Assembly: GCA_963748295.1 (NCBI GenBank)
Contig: CAVVIH010000006.1
Coordinates: 1-64,000 of the forward strand
DNA: 64,000 bases
Source of the DNA: CAVVIH01 sp963748295
Lineage (GTDB): Bacteria; Acidobacteriota; Vicinamibacteria; Vicinamibacterales; 2-12-FULL-66-21
Direction of reading: 5' to 3'
Both the position numbers and the translations under genes were made by a program. Numbering within the stretch: position 1 is the first letter of the stretch; every line of letters begins with the position of its first letter. The notes beneath the pieces are model-generated. The model saw nothing but the letters and a program-made list of their open reading frames with translations. It did not search any database and had not been told where the DNA came from. Below are positions 11,610 to 20,120 of the stretch, in pieces.

Positions 11610-14255
11610 CTACTCCCTCAACACGATGATCGGATCCACCCGCGCTGCGCGGCGCGCGGGAACTGCGAGTGCGCCAAGCGCGCCGACGATCACTGTCGCG
11701 ATCGCGATCGCGTGCGTCGTCGGATCCATCGCCGTCACGCCAAAGAGTTCGCTTGCGACCACACGGCTGAGGACCGCGGCGGCGGCGAGGCCGACAACGA
11801 TGCCAATGAGGACCGGCCGAAAACCGTCACGCAGAATGAGCCGGAAGACCTCGCTCGTACGGGCGCCGAATGCGATGCGGACGCCGATCTCCCGCGAACG
11901 CTGCCCCACCGCATTGGCCATGGTGCCGTAGATTCCGACGAGCGTCAGGATGAGCGCGAGGTACCCGAAAAGGTTCGCCATGATCATCATGCTGCGGCGC
12001 CCGGCGAGCGTCTGCCGGCGCAGATCCTCGAACGACATCGCCTGATCGACGACGATCGACGGATTGAGAGCGGACACCGCGCGCTTGAGCCCCACCACCG
12101 CTGCGGCGTCGGAGCCGTTCGTACGGACGTGCACCACCTGCGCTGGCAGCGTCGATTGATCCGCGGCGAGGTACATGTAGGGCCTTGGCGGCTCGTCGAG
12201 CGAGTAGTACTTGATGTCCTTGACGACTCCCACGACCTGAAAGGGTTTGGCATCGCGGCCGGCGGTCATGATCGTCTGGCCAACGGCGCTGCGGCCAGGC
12301 CAGTAGCGCTCCGCCATGGTCGCGTTGACGATCGCGACGCCGCTCGCACGGGCATCGTCAGTGGCGGCGAAGTCGCGGCCTTCGAGCACCGGAATGCCGA
12401 TCGTGGCGAAGTAACCGCCGCTGATCGCATTCACGTCGACCATGATCACCGAGCGGCCCTCGGGTGTGGTGTAGCCAGGTATTCTGAAGCCGAGGCGTTC
12501 CGAATCGCCGGCCAGCGGCACGACCGCTGCGCGCGACGCGGCAGTCACGTCGCTGCGTGCACGCAGCTGGTCCAGCAGCCCATTCACGAACGCGGTGCCG
12601 CGTTCGGCGTCGTAGCCGTAGCGCTGGAGCGCGAGGTTCGCGCCGACGAGCCCCGATGTCTGGAATCCCACGTCGAATGTCGAAGCGTTCCGCAGGCTTC
12701 GGGTCAGAAGACCCGCGGTGACGACCAGGGCAATGCTCGCCGCCACCTGCAGCGCGACCAGCGCGCGCGAACTGCGAACGCCCCAGCGGGTGCCGGCCAG
12801 CGTCGAGGCCTGCTCGCGCAGCGCCCGCTCGCCGCGGGAGGCGGACCTCCAGGCTGGAATGAGTCCGAACGCCACGCCGGTCGCGACGGCCACGGCGATC
12901 GTAAAGAGCACGATGCGAATGTCGGCGAGTGCCGGGGTGCTCACTTCGTATGGCGCCGCGTCGCCGACGAGGCTGACGATGCCTGAATCCATCCACCGTG
13001 CTGCGATCAGGCCAGCCGCCGCGCCGATCAGCGCGAGGCATACGCTCTCGGTCAGCCATTGCCGGATCACGCGCAGGCGGGTTGCCCCAAGCGCGAAGCG
13101 GATAGAGGTTTCGCGAATCCGTGACATCGCCCGCGACTGGAGCACGCCGGCAACGTTTGCGCAGGTGACGAGGAGCAGCAGAGTGGTGAGCATCCCCGCA
13201 AATGCGATGACCGTTCCGGCTGACTGGCGAATCCCTTCCGGCAGGCCGGACGCCGGAAGCACGGTGTACCGGGTCTCGTCGGCGGCGGTCGGGAACTGGC
13301 GGTCCAGTTCCTCCTTCAGCGTCGCCAGCTCGGTGATGGCGTCGCTGGTGTTTGCGCCGGTCCGCATCCGCGCCGTGATCGAGAGCCAGCTCCATCCGCG
13401 CCGATCGAGCGACAGGTTCTGCGGACGAACCTGCTTGTACATCGAAATCGTCGCCCAGAACCGCGAGGCAAACGCCGTATAGCTTCCGGTGAATGTCGCC
13501 GGGGCGACGCCGACGATTTCAAACGCGTGCCCGTTGAGATACATGACCCGTCCGATCACGTCGGGCGCCGAACCGAAGAACTCACGCCAGGTCCCGAAAC
13601 TGATCACGGCGACCGGGTGCGCTCCAAGCGCGAGGTCATCGGACGGCTGGAGCATGCGGCCGAGCAGCGGCTGAACGCGGAGAACGTCGAAGTAGTTCCC
13701 GCTGACGACTTCGCCGTCGATCGATCGCGCCGCCTCCGCCTGCCCGAAGGCGACCGTCGTGTATTGATGCGCGAAAACGCCGTCGAACGACCGGATGCGT
13801 TCCCGTACGTCCTGGAACACCGCATAAGAAAACTGCTGCGGTGCGTCGTCGCCGGTCCTGACGATCCTCACGAGGTCGTGAGCATCCGGCACTGGCAGTG
13901 GCCGGCGGACCCAGGGCTCCGCGAACCCGAACACGGCGATATTCGCGCCGATGCCGATGGCGAGGAGCGCGACGATGACGACGGTGCTGACCAGGTGCTT
14001 GCGCATCATCCGTCCGGCAAAGGCGGCATCCGCCGCGAGGACCGCGATCTGCTCGCGCGGCGCGCGTTTCAGCGCGTCGCCGATCGTCGCCAGCCAGACG
14101 CGCAGGAGGCCGCGAATGCCGTGCGCGCGCCAGGCGTCGAGCCGCTGATCGCGGAAGTCCGCGGACATCTCGTCGCCGAAGTCGCCGCGGAACTCGGACG
14201 GAAACAGCCGCAGCAGCGCGCGAAACAGCCGGTCGGCCAGTGGCTCCTTGTGCAT
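11610..14255 (-). CDS. ADOP-family ABC transporter permease (MacB/FtsX type)
   Basis: An 881-residue acidobacterial duplicated orphan permease. ATG 14253-14255 is preceded by GAGGGAAC; an upstream in-frame ATG at 14279 is less likely because it would lie in the promoter. Residues 1-75 are the soluble prefix domain (FRALLRLFPSEFRGDFGDEM). A transmembrane helix near 85-110 (STVVIVALLAIGIGANIAVF) is followed by a MacB-like periplasmic domain (VVSGNYFDVLRVQPLLGRML, GHAFEIVGVAPATFTG). FtsX permease cores follow near 355-480 (SRIRETSIRFALGATRLRVI) and 760-880 (SREIGVRIAFGARTSEVFRL). Two FtsX cores in one chain, with no ATPase gene beside it, is the hallmark of this family. It is divergent from a PadR regulator, and both promoters carry the same operator. 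Confidence 0.92.
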   Translation of the reverse strand: MHKEPLADRLFRALLRLFPSEFRGDFGDEMSADFRDQRLDAWRAHGIRGLLRVWLATIGDALKRAPREQIAVLAADAAFAGRMMRKHLVSTVVIVALLAIGIGANIAVFGFAEPWVRRPLPVPDAHDLVRIVRTGDDAPQQFSYAVFQDVRERIRSFDGVFAHQYTTVAFGQAEAARSIDGEVVSGNYFDVLRVQPLLGRMLQPSDDLALGAHPVAVISFGTWREFFGSAPDVIGRVMYLNGHAFEIVGVAPATFTGSYTAFASRFWATISMYKQVRPQNLSLDRRGWSWLSITARMRTGANTSDAITELATLKEELDRQFPTAADETRYTVLPASGLPEGIRQSAGTVIAFAGMLTTLLLLVTCANVAGVLQSRAMSRIRETSIRFALGATRLRVIRQWLTESVCLALIGAAAGLIAARWMDSGIVSLVGDAAPYEVSTPALADIRIVLFTIAVAVATGVAFGLIPAWRSASRGERALREQASTLAGTRWGVRSSRALVALQVAASIALVVTAGLLTRSLRNASTFDVGFQTSGLVGANLALQRYGYDAERGTAFVNGLLDQLRARSDVTAASRAAVVPLAGDSERLGFRIPGYTTPEGRSVIMVDVNAISGGYFATIGIPVLEGRDFAATDDARASGVAIVNATMAERYWPGRSAVGQTIMTAGRDAKPFQVVGVVKDIKYYSLDEPPRPYMYLAADQSTLPAQVVHVRTNGSDAAAVVGLKRAVSALNPSIVVDQAMSFEDLRRQTLAGRRSMMIMANLFGYLALILTLVGIYGTMANAVGQRSREIGVRIAFGARTSEVFRLILRDGFRPVLIGIVVGLAAAAVLSRVVASELFGVTAMDPTTHAIAIATVIVGALGALAVPARRAARVDPIIVLRE

Positions 14256-14277
14256 GTTCCCTCGGTTATGGCGTGCC

Positions 14278-14307
14278 ACGATACGTCGCGGTGCGTCATA
14301 TTGTCAA
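14278..14307 (-). promoter_or_regulatory. Promoter of the ADOP permease gene
   Basis: On the minus strand, TTGACA (14302-14307) and TATCGT (14278-14283) are separated by 18 bp. The PadR-type operator (14281-14301) fills the spacer. The expected transcript start near 14271 leaves a short leader with GAGG before the ATG at 14255. Confidence 0.65.
14281..14301. promoter_or_regulatory. Candidate PadR operator, copy 1
   Basis: A 21-bp dyad with arms ATACGTCGC and GCGTCATAT around GGT (7 of 9 arm positions pair). On the plus strand it matches copy 2 (14365-14385) at 19 of 21 positions. It has the spaced ATGT/ACAT-like half-sites known for PadR-family regulators. Its position inside the permease promoter predicts repression. 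Confidence 0.7.
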
Positions 14308-14359
14308 CCCGCCTTCGCGCATAGCGCTCCGGCGCGGCAAGCATGCGGCGAGCAGGCGC

Positions 14360-14388
14360 TTGACATATGTCGCGGTGCGACATATCGT
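14360..14388 (+). promoter_or_regulatory. Promoter of the PadR regulator gene
   Basis: TTGACA at 14360-14365 and TATCGT at 14383-14388 with an ideal 17-bp spacer, which is occupied by operator copy 2. The predicted transcript start falls at or just before the ATG at 14397, so the message is probably leaderless. Confidence 0.65.
14365..14385. promoter_or_regulatory. Candidate PadR operator, copy 2 (perfect dyad)
   Basis: Arms ATATGTCGC and GCGACATAT are perfectly complementary around a 3-bp centre GGT. The core ATGT...ACAT is the classic PadR-family half-site pair. It overlaps the spacer of the regulator's own promoter, which implies negative autoregulation. Confidence 0.75.
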
Positions 14389-14396
14389 TCCACGCC

Positions 14397-14753
14397 ATGG
14401 CGAATCGATCGGTCGGCGATCACATTCCGATGTCGGAAGCGATGTTTCACGTCCTGGTGGCGCTGGCGGAGGGCGCCAGCCACGGCTACAACATCATGAA
14501 GGACGTCCGCGAGCGCACCAGCGGCGCGGTCAGCCTGAGCACGGGAACGCTCTATGGAATCGTCAAGCGGCTGCTGGCCGATGGCTTGATCGTCGAGATG
14601 CGCCGCCGCCCGAGCGCGGACGAGGGTGAACGGAAGCGGCGGCTCTACACGCTGACCCCTTTCGGCCGCGAGGTCGCGCGCGCGGAAGCCGAACGCCTCC
14701 ACCGCATGGTCACGGCGGCCCGCGCCGCCAGCCTGATTCGCGGCGGAGCCTGA
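14397..14753 (+). CDS. PadR-family transcriptional regulator
   Basis: A 118-residue PadR winged-helix protein. It starts MANRSVGDHIPMSEAMFHVL, followed by LVALAEGASHGYNIMKDVRE, the recognition-helix region SLSTGTLYGIVKRLLADGLI, the wing KRRLYTLTPFGREVARAEAE and a C-terminal dimerisation helix. ATG 14397 is chosen because the upstream in-frame ATG at 14367 lies inside the operator and between the -35 and -10 boxes. It is divergent from the ADOP permease, a pairing known from Acidobacteria. The shared operator in both promoters indicates that it represses itself and the permease until an unknown ligand binds. The gene stops four bases before the convergent end of the S9 peptidase gene. Confidence 0.9.
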   Translation: MANRSVGDHIPMSEAMFHVLVALAEGASHGYNIMKDVRERTSGAVSLSTGTLYGIVKRLLADGLIVEMRRRPSADEGERKRRLYTLTPFGREVARAEAERLHRMVTAARAASLIRGGA

Positions 14754-14757
14754 CGCC

Positions 14758-16969
14758 TCAGTAGTTCGTCGTCACCGCGGACGGTTTGACGATCAGGTTC
14801 TCGATGAAAAACTCCATCATCCGATCCTGATTGACTGCGGTATGTCCGCGATCGGGGCCCACCTGCACCTCGAAGCTCTTCCCCGCCTGCTGCAGCGCGG
14901 CGATCAGCTGCATGCTGTTCGAGGGGTGGACGTTGTTGTCGGCGGTCCCGTAATAGAGCATCAGGCGGCCCTTCAGGTTCTTCGCGAGGTTCATCGCGTT
15001 TCCGCCCTCGTAGCCTTCACGATTCTCCTGCGGGATCCACATGTATCGCTCGGTGTAAATCGAGTCGTAGTGATACCACGACGTCACCGGCGACGAGGCT
15101 GATGCCGCGGCGAACAGATCCGGATGCCGGAGGATCAGCAGCGCCGACGAGTAGCCCCCGTACGAAGTGCCGTAGACGCCGACGCGCGTCTTGTCGATGT
15201 ACGGACGCGATCCCAGCGCCTTGATGCCCTCCGCCATGTCGTCCATCTCGACCTGTCCGAGCTTCATGTAGATGCTGTCGAGCTGACGCTTCCCCATTCC
15301 AGGCGCGGCTCGCGAGTCGAGGTTCACGACGATGAAGCCGTATTCGGTGGTGGCGGTGGGCGTCACGAACGTCTCGCGCGCGGTGTTGCTGCCCGATGCG
15401 GGGCCGCCGTAAACCGGCAACAGCACCGGATACTTCTTGGAGGGATCGAACGTCGACGGAAACTGGATGACGCCATGCAGCGTGGTCTGGCCGTCCGCCG
15501 CCTTGTAGGTGAACATCTCCGCCTTCTTGAGACCCAGCTGCTCGAACTTGGTCAGATCGGTCTTGGCGATCTCGGCGACGACCTTGCCGCCGCCGTCGAC
15601 CACACGCGACGCGGGGGGCGACGTGAGCGTCTGGTAGACGTCGACGAAATACTTGTTGTCGGCAGAGATGCCGCATGACGAACCGGCGGCGGCGGCGCCG
15701 CCGCGGCCTCCGCCGCCCGCAGGAGCCGGCATGCAGCTCCCGACCGTGTGGTTGAACGCGCGATCGGTCAGGCGCACCTCGCCCTTGCCGTCGAGCCCGA
15801 CGCGGTGCAGCTGCATCTTCAAGTGGTTGTCGCCGCTTCGCGCCGTATAGAAGACGACGCCGGCCTGCTCGTCGACCTTGACCAGGGTGCCGACTTCGAA
15901 CGCCGTGTGATTCGTCAGCGGCGTAATCAGCTTTCCGCTGAGATCGTAGAGGTAGAAGTTCGACCAGCCGTTGCGCTCCGATTCCCAGATGAAGCGTCGG
16001 TTGTCTTTCAGGAACTCCATCGACGGACTGTTCTGCACCCAGCCGGTTGGCCACTCTTCCCTGACGATGACCCGGATCGCACCCGATTCCGGATTCGCGG
16101 CAACGAACTCCAGGATGTTCTGACGACGGTTCGTACGGTTGAACAGGAGCTCCGAGCTGTCGGCGGTCCAGGAGACCCGGTACACGTAGTGCCCGACCAC
16201 CGCGTTGTCGAACGGCTTGCCGTCACGGACGTCGATCTTCGTGCTCTTCTTCGAGGCGACGTCGTACACGAACAGCTCGACGATCGGATTCGGCGCGCCG
16301 GCCTTCGGGTACGCTTCGACGTCGTTGCGGCTCTGGATCTTCGTCTGGTCGATCTGCAGGTTGTAGTCGATCACCTGCTTCTCGTCGAAGCGGTAGTAGG
16401 CGATCCTGCGGCCGTCGGGCGACCACCACATCGCGGTGCGCTGACCGAGCTCCTCCCCGTACACCCAGCTGGCGGTGCCGTACCTTGATCCGGTCGCCTT
16501 CGCTGCCGTCCGTGGTGATTGCGGTCTCGTCCGCGCCGGCTGCGTCGCTCAGCCACAGGTTGCGATCGCGGTAAAACGCTTTCAGCTTGCCATCCGGAGA
16601 GTCGGCGGATGCCGCCTGGCGGCCGCGCTCGACGGCCTGGCCTCCCTGACCGCCACCTCCCCCGCGTCCGCCGCGCCCGCTCGCCGGCGCCGCCGCGTCT
16701 CCCAGCGCGGTCGACGCGCGCGAGGACATGTCGAAGCGGTAGCGCTTCCCGTCGTGCGTGTATTCGAAGCTCTTCCCGTCCGCGGCCCACTCCACCGACC
16801 GGATCTCACCGGACCGGACCGCGCCGGCAATCTCGCCGCTGATCTTCTGATACTGCTGATAGCCGGGCATGCCCTTCAGTCGGTCCTGGGCGCCGGGGTT
16901 CACCTGCAGCAGCACGCCAAGCAACGCGACGGCGGGTACCGCTCTGAGGACGGGGAAGCGCTGAATCAC
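14758..16969 (-). CDS. Exported S9 prolyl oligopeptidase/DPP-IV-type peptidase
   Basis: A serine peptidase of about 736 residues with an N-terminal signal (GTG start, VIQRFPVLRAVPAVALLGVL; AAAGGAG is eight bases upstream). A Gly-rich insertion (GRGGRGGGGGQGGQ, ~97-115) is followed by the beta-propeller (YGEELGQRTAMWWSPDGRRI, FIWESERNGWSNFYLYD). The C-terminal alpha/beta hydrolase carries the catalytic triad: Ser in GTSYGGYSS (~600), Asp in YGTADNNVHP (~674) and His in DRGHTA (~707). One extra G near 16483 breaks the frame; restoring it gives EGDRIKYGTASWVYGEEL. A second Gly-rich loop (PAPAGGGGRGGAAAAG) lies in the propeller. The enzyme probably trims peptides, typically after proline, in the periplasm or outside the cell. 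Confidence 0.9.
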
Positions 16970-16988
16970 GGTTGGATCTCCTTTAGCG

Positions 16989-16999
16989 TGTCCGGGACA
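16989..16999. promoter_or_regulatory. Possible second PadR-type dyad
   Basis: TGTCC-G-GGACA, a perfect 5-bp dyad with flanking AT, lies in the 94-bp gap between the divergent S9 peptidase and second PadR gene. It resembles the ATGT/ACAT half-sites of the first operator but is tighter. It is only a suggestion. Confidence 0.25.
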
Positions 17000-17063
17000 T
17001 TCTAATTGAACCGCGGGCGGCCCGATTTCGTATTTGGCCTACGATGCAGGCACCAGTCCCGCC

Positions 17064-17369
17064 ATGTTCGAACAGATCGTCCTTCTAGCGGTCCTGCGCC
17101 TCGGCGAAGGCGCCTACGCCATCCCGGTACGGGAAGAGATCGAGCGGCGGACCGGGCGTCCCATCGCCCGCGGCGCGCTGTATACCGCGCTCGAGCGGCT
17201 CGAGGACAAGGGCTTTCTGCGATCGCGGATGAGCGCTCCGCTACCCGAACGCGGCGGCCGCTCCCGCCGATATTTTACCGTCACACCGGCGGGCCTGGCC
17301 GCGGTCCGCGCGTCGCGCGAATCGCTGCTGAACCTCTGGCAGGGCATCGAGGGGCTGATCGAGTCATGA
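17064..17369 (+). CDS. PadR-family transcriptional regulator (second)
   Basis: A 101-residue winged-helix protein starting at ATG 17064 (MFEQIVLLAVLRLGEGAYAI). This matches the typical start of acidobacterial PadR proteins; a TTG at 17034 in frame would add ten residues. The recognition segment IARGALYTALERLEDKGFLR, a basic wing (GGRSRRYFTVTPAGLAAVRA) and a short C-terminal helix follow. The stop overlaps the permease start by four bases (ATGA at 17366-17369), so the two are translationally coupled. This differs from the first PadR/ADOP pair, which is divergent. The two PadR proteins share the fold but are clearly different in sequence, which suggests separate operators and ligands. Confidence 0.88.
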   Translation: MFEQIVLLAVLRLGEGAYAIPVREEIERRTGRPIARGALYTALERLEDKGFLRSRMSAPLPERGGRSRRYFTVTPAGLAAVRASRESLLNLWQGIEGLIES

Positions 17370-20056
17370 CCCGCGATCCGCACGCGCCGCCGGCCGCCGC
17401 GGCGTGGCTCCTCGAAACGCTGATCGCCTCCCCGTTGCTGCGGGAATCGATTCTCGGCGATCTGTACGAGGAGTATTCGGCACGCGCCGGACGATCCCGG
17501 CTGCGCGCCGCCTGTTGGTACTGGGCGCACAGCACACGCATCATCGCAAGACTCGTGATCACCGCGGCGCTGACTCGCCGGCAACCGTCCGCCCGCGTCG
17601 CCCCGCCCGTCACCCGTGGAGACTCGCTCATGCGCACCCTGGGACTCGAAATCCGCCACTCGATTCGCGCGATCGTCAAGCGTCCCGCGCTCGCCGGCAT
17701 CCTGATCCTCACGCTGGCGCTCGGCCTCGGCGCCAACGCCGCCATCTTCGCGCTCGTCGACGCGCTGGTGCTGCGGCCCTTCACCATGCCAGACGTCGAT
17801 CGCATCGTCATGGTCACGCACACGCGCGACGATGAGAGATACAAGCAGGAGACCGTCTCACCCGCGGACTTCATCGACTTCAAGAAACAGATGACCGATG
17901 TGTTCGAGCGTTTTGCCGCATACGACTGGTGGGACGCGAACATCGTCGGGCGCGACGAGCCGGAGGCGGTCACCGGATTCCGTGTCTCCGCCGATTTCTT
18001 TCCGGCCTTGGGCGTGCAGCCGGCGCTTGGACGCAACTTCCTGCCGGACGAGGAGACACACGGGCGCCATGAGCGCGTGATTCTCGGATATGGCCTCTGG
18101 CAGCGCCGCTTTGCCGGCGATCCGGCGATCGTCGGCAGCAGCGTGCAGATCGAAGGCACGCCGCATGAAGTCGTCGGAATCGCACCCTCCGGGTTCAACT
18201 TTCCGAATGGCGCGGAGATCTGGGGCGCGCTCTCGTTCGACGTCAAGACCGCCGAGCTCAGACGGAACCGCTATCTCACAGGGATCGCGCGTCTGGCGCC
18301 GGGCAAGACGCTCGACGATGCGCAGGCACAGATGGCGGTGATCAGCCAGCGGCTGGAAGGACAGTATCCGGACACGAACCGCGGCTTCCACGCCAAGGTC
18401 TATACGCTGGCGCAGGGCATGCTCGACATCGGGCTCGGGCCGATCCTGTCGCTGTGGCAGGCTTCCGCCATCTTCGTGCTGCTGATCGCCTGCGCCAACG
18501 TCGCGAACCTGCTGCTGGCGCGCGGCGCCGAGCGTCAGCGCGAGATGGCCGTGCGGCTCGCTATCGGTGCAAGCTCCGCCCGCGTTGTCCGCGAGCTGCT
18601 CATCGAGAGCGTGCTGATTGCGCTCGCCTCGGTGCCGGCCGCCCTCGCGGTGGCGTGGATCGGGCTCAAGCTGCTTCGCGACGCCATGCCCGCGAAGATC
18701 CAGCGCTTCGTCGCCGGATGGCAGAACATCGACGTCGATCTGCGGCTGTTCCTGTTCACGGCGGCGCTCGCGGTCGCCACGGCAATCGTTTTCGGACTCG
18801 TTCCCGCCATCCAGGCGACGCGATCGCGTCTCGCGGAGTCGCTGAAGGAGGGCGGACGTTCGGCAACGTCCGGCGGCGGACGGCTGCGGCTCCGGCGCGG
18901 CCTCGTCATTGCGGAACTGGCGCTCGCGCTGCCACTGCTCGTCGCGTGCGGGCTCAGCGCGCTCAGCGTCCAGCGTTTCCTGAACGGCCCGCAGGGATTC
19001 AACCCTGACGGCCTGCTGACGCTGCAGGTGTCGCTGGCGGAGACGAAATATCCGGACGAAGAAACCCGCCGGCGTTTCGTCGAGCGCGCGGTGCAGCAGC
19101 TCAGGGCGCTCCCCGGCGCGCAGTCCGTCACCGCGATCAACATCATGCCGTCGATTGGCGGCAACAGCGGACGGCCGGTCGAGATCGAGGGAAAGCCGAA
19201 TCCCGATCCGGCGAATCCGCCCTCCGTCGATTACCGGTCAGCGATCCCGTCCGTGTTCGAGACCTTCGAGATCCCGATCCTGCGCGGACGCGGGTTCACT
19301 GACGGAGATCGCGCCGGCACGCAGCCCGTCGCCATCGTCTCGGATTCGCTGGCGCGGCAATACTGGCCGAACGAAGATCCACTCGGGCGGCGGCTGCGCC
19401 TGAACAACACCGGACCGTGGCTGACGGTGATCGGCGTCTCCGGTGATGTCATCCACAACTGGTTCGGCCGCCGGAATTATCCAACGGTGTACCGCCCGCT
19501 CGATCAGGCGCCGCCCGGGCGCTTCGCGCTGCTGATACGGACGGCCGGGAATCCCCAGGCGATGACCGCCGATGTGCGCACGGCGATGCGCACGGTGGAT
19601 CCGGTGCAGCCGATCTACGAGCTGATCACCATGCGGGAAACGCTCAAGGATCGCACGCTCGGTCTGCGCTACATCGCCGCCATCATGGTGGTCTTCGGCG
19701 GCATCGCGCTGCTGCTCGCGGTGGTCGGCGTCTATGGTGTGATGGCGTTCATGGTCACCCAGCGCACGCACGAGATTGGCGTGCGCATGGCGCTCGGCGC
19801 GACTCGCCAGGATGTGCTGCGGCTGACCGTCGGCCACGCCGGCCGCCTCACCGCCATCGGCGCCGGCCTCGGCGTGCTGCTCTCGCTGGCGTTGAGCCGC
19901 CTGATCGAGGCCGGGCTGCTGGGCGTCATCGCCAGCGATGTCCGCGTCGTCGCCGGCTTCGCCGCGGTCCTCACGGGCGCGGCACTCGCCGCCGGCTACA
20001 TCCCGGCGCGCCGCGCCGCGACGATCAATCCGATGGTCGCGCTCAGGGCTGAGTAG
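17366..20056 (+). CDS. ADOP-family ABC transporter permease (second)
   Basis: An 896-residue permease whose ATG overlaps the PadR stop. Residues 1-75 form a prefix domain different from that of the first permease (AAWLLETLIASPLLRESILG, DLYEEYSARAGRSRLRAACW). Then come a transmembrane helix near 110-135 (LAGILILTLALGLGANAAIF), the MacB-like periplasmic domain (GFRVSADFFPALGVQPALGR, VGIAPSGFNFPNGAEIWG), an FtsX core (AERQREMAVRLAIGASSARV), a second periplasmic domain, and a C-terminal FtsX core (RTHEIGVRMALGATRQDVLR) ending PARRAATINPMVALRAE. The operon with PadR suggests regulated export or envelope stress relief. No ATPase gene is adjacent, as is usual for the family. Confidence 0.92.
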   Translation: MTRDPHAPPAAAAWLLETLIASPLLRESILGDLYEEYSARAGRSRLRAACWYWAHSTRIIARLVITAALTRRQPSARVAPPVTRGDSLMRTLGLEIRHSIRAIVKRPALAGILILTLALGLGANAAIFALVDALVLRPFTMPDVDRIVMVTHTRDDERYKQETVSPADFIDFKKQMTDVFERFAAYDWWDANIVGRDEPEAVTGFRVSADFFPALGVQPALGRNFLPDEETHGRHERVILGYGLWQRRFAGDPAIVGSSVQIEGTPHEVVGIAPSGFNFPNGAEIWGALSFDVKTAELRRNRYLTGIARLAPGKTLDDAQAQMAVISQRLEGQYPDTNRGFHAKVYTLAQGMLDIGLGPILSLWQASAIFVLLIACANVANLLLARGAERQREMAVRLAIGASSARVVRELLIESVLIALASVPAALAVAWIGLKLLRDAMPAKIQRFVAGWQNIDVDLRLFLFTAALAVATAIVFGLVPAIQATRSRLAESLKEGGRSATSGGGRLRLRRGLVIAELALALPLLVACGLSALSVQRFLNGPQGFNPDGLLTLQVSLAETKYPDEETRRRFVERAVQQLRALPGAQSVTAINIMPSIGGNSGRPVEIEGKPNPDPANPPSVDYRSAIPSVFETFEIPILRGRGFTDGDRAGTQPVAIVSDSLARQYWPNEDPLGRRLRLNNTGPWLTVIGVSGDVIHNWFGRRNYPTVYRPLDQAPPGRFALLIRTAGNPQAMTADVRTAMRTVDPVQPIYELITMRETLKDRTLGLRYIAAIMVVFGGIALLLAVVGVYGVMAFMVTQRTHEIGVRMALGATRQDVLRLTVGHAGRLTAIGAGLGVLLSLALSRLIEAGLLGVIASDVRVVAGFAAVLTGAALAAGYIPARRAATINPMVALRAE

Positions 20057-20073
20057 GGGTCAGATCGACCCCT
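20055..20073. other. Hairpin after the ADOP permease stop
   Basis: AGGGGTC-AGATC-GACCCCT, a perfect 7-bp stem directly overlapping the permease stop codon. No T-run follows, so it may be a repeat-type palindrome or a weak terminator. Confidence 0.5.
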
Positions 20074-20090
20074 GAAGTATGATCTTCCGC

Positions 20091-20108
20091 CGGGCGCGTC
20101 GGCGCCCG
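20091..20108. other. GC-only hairpin ahead of the M19 dipeptidase RBS
   Basis: CGGGCGC-GTCG-GCGCCCG, a 7-bp stem ending three bases before the GGAGG ribosome-binding site at 20111-20115. In the 5' leader it could affect translation of the dipeptidase gene. Confidence 0.5.
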
Positions 20109-20120
20109 ACGGAGGATGAC

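Noticed and set aside
17034..17063. TTG start for the second PadR protein
   Set aside because: ATG 17064 gives the usual family N-terminus, and the ten extra residues have no counterpart in PadR proteins.
20055..20073. Insertion-sequence end or attachment site
   Set aside because: There is a single short palindrome with no transposase, no target duplication and no second end found in the window.
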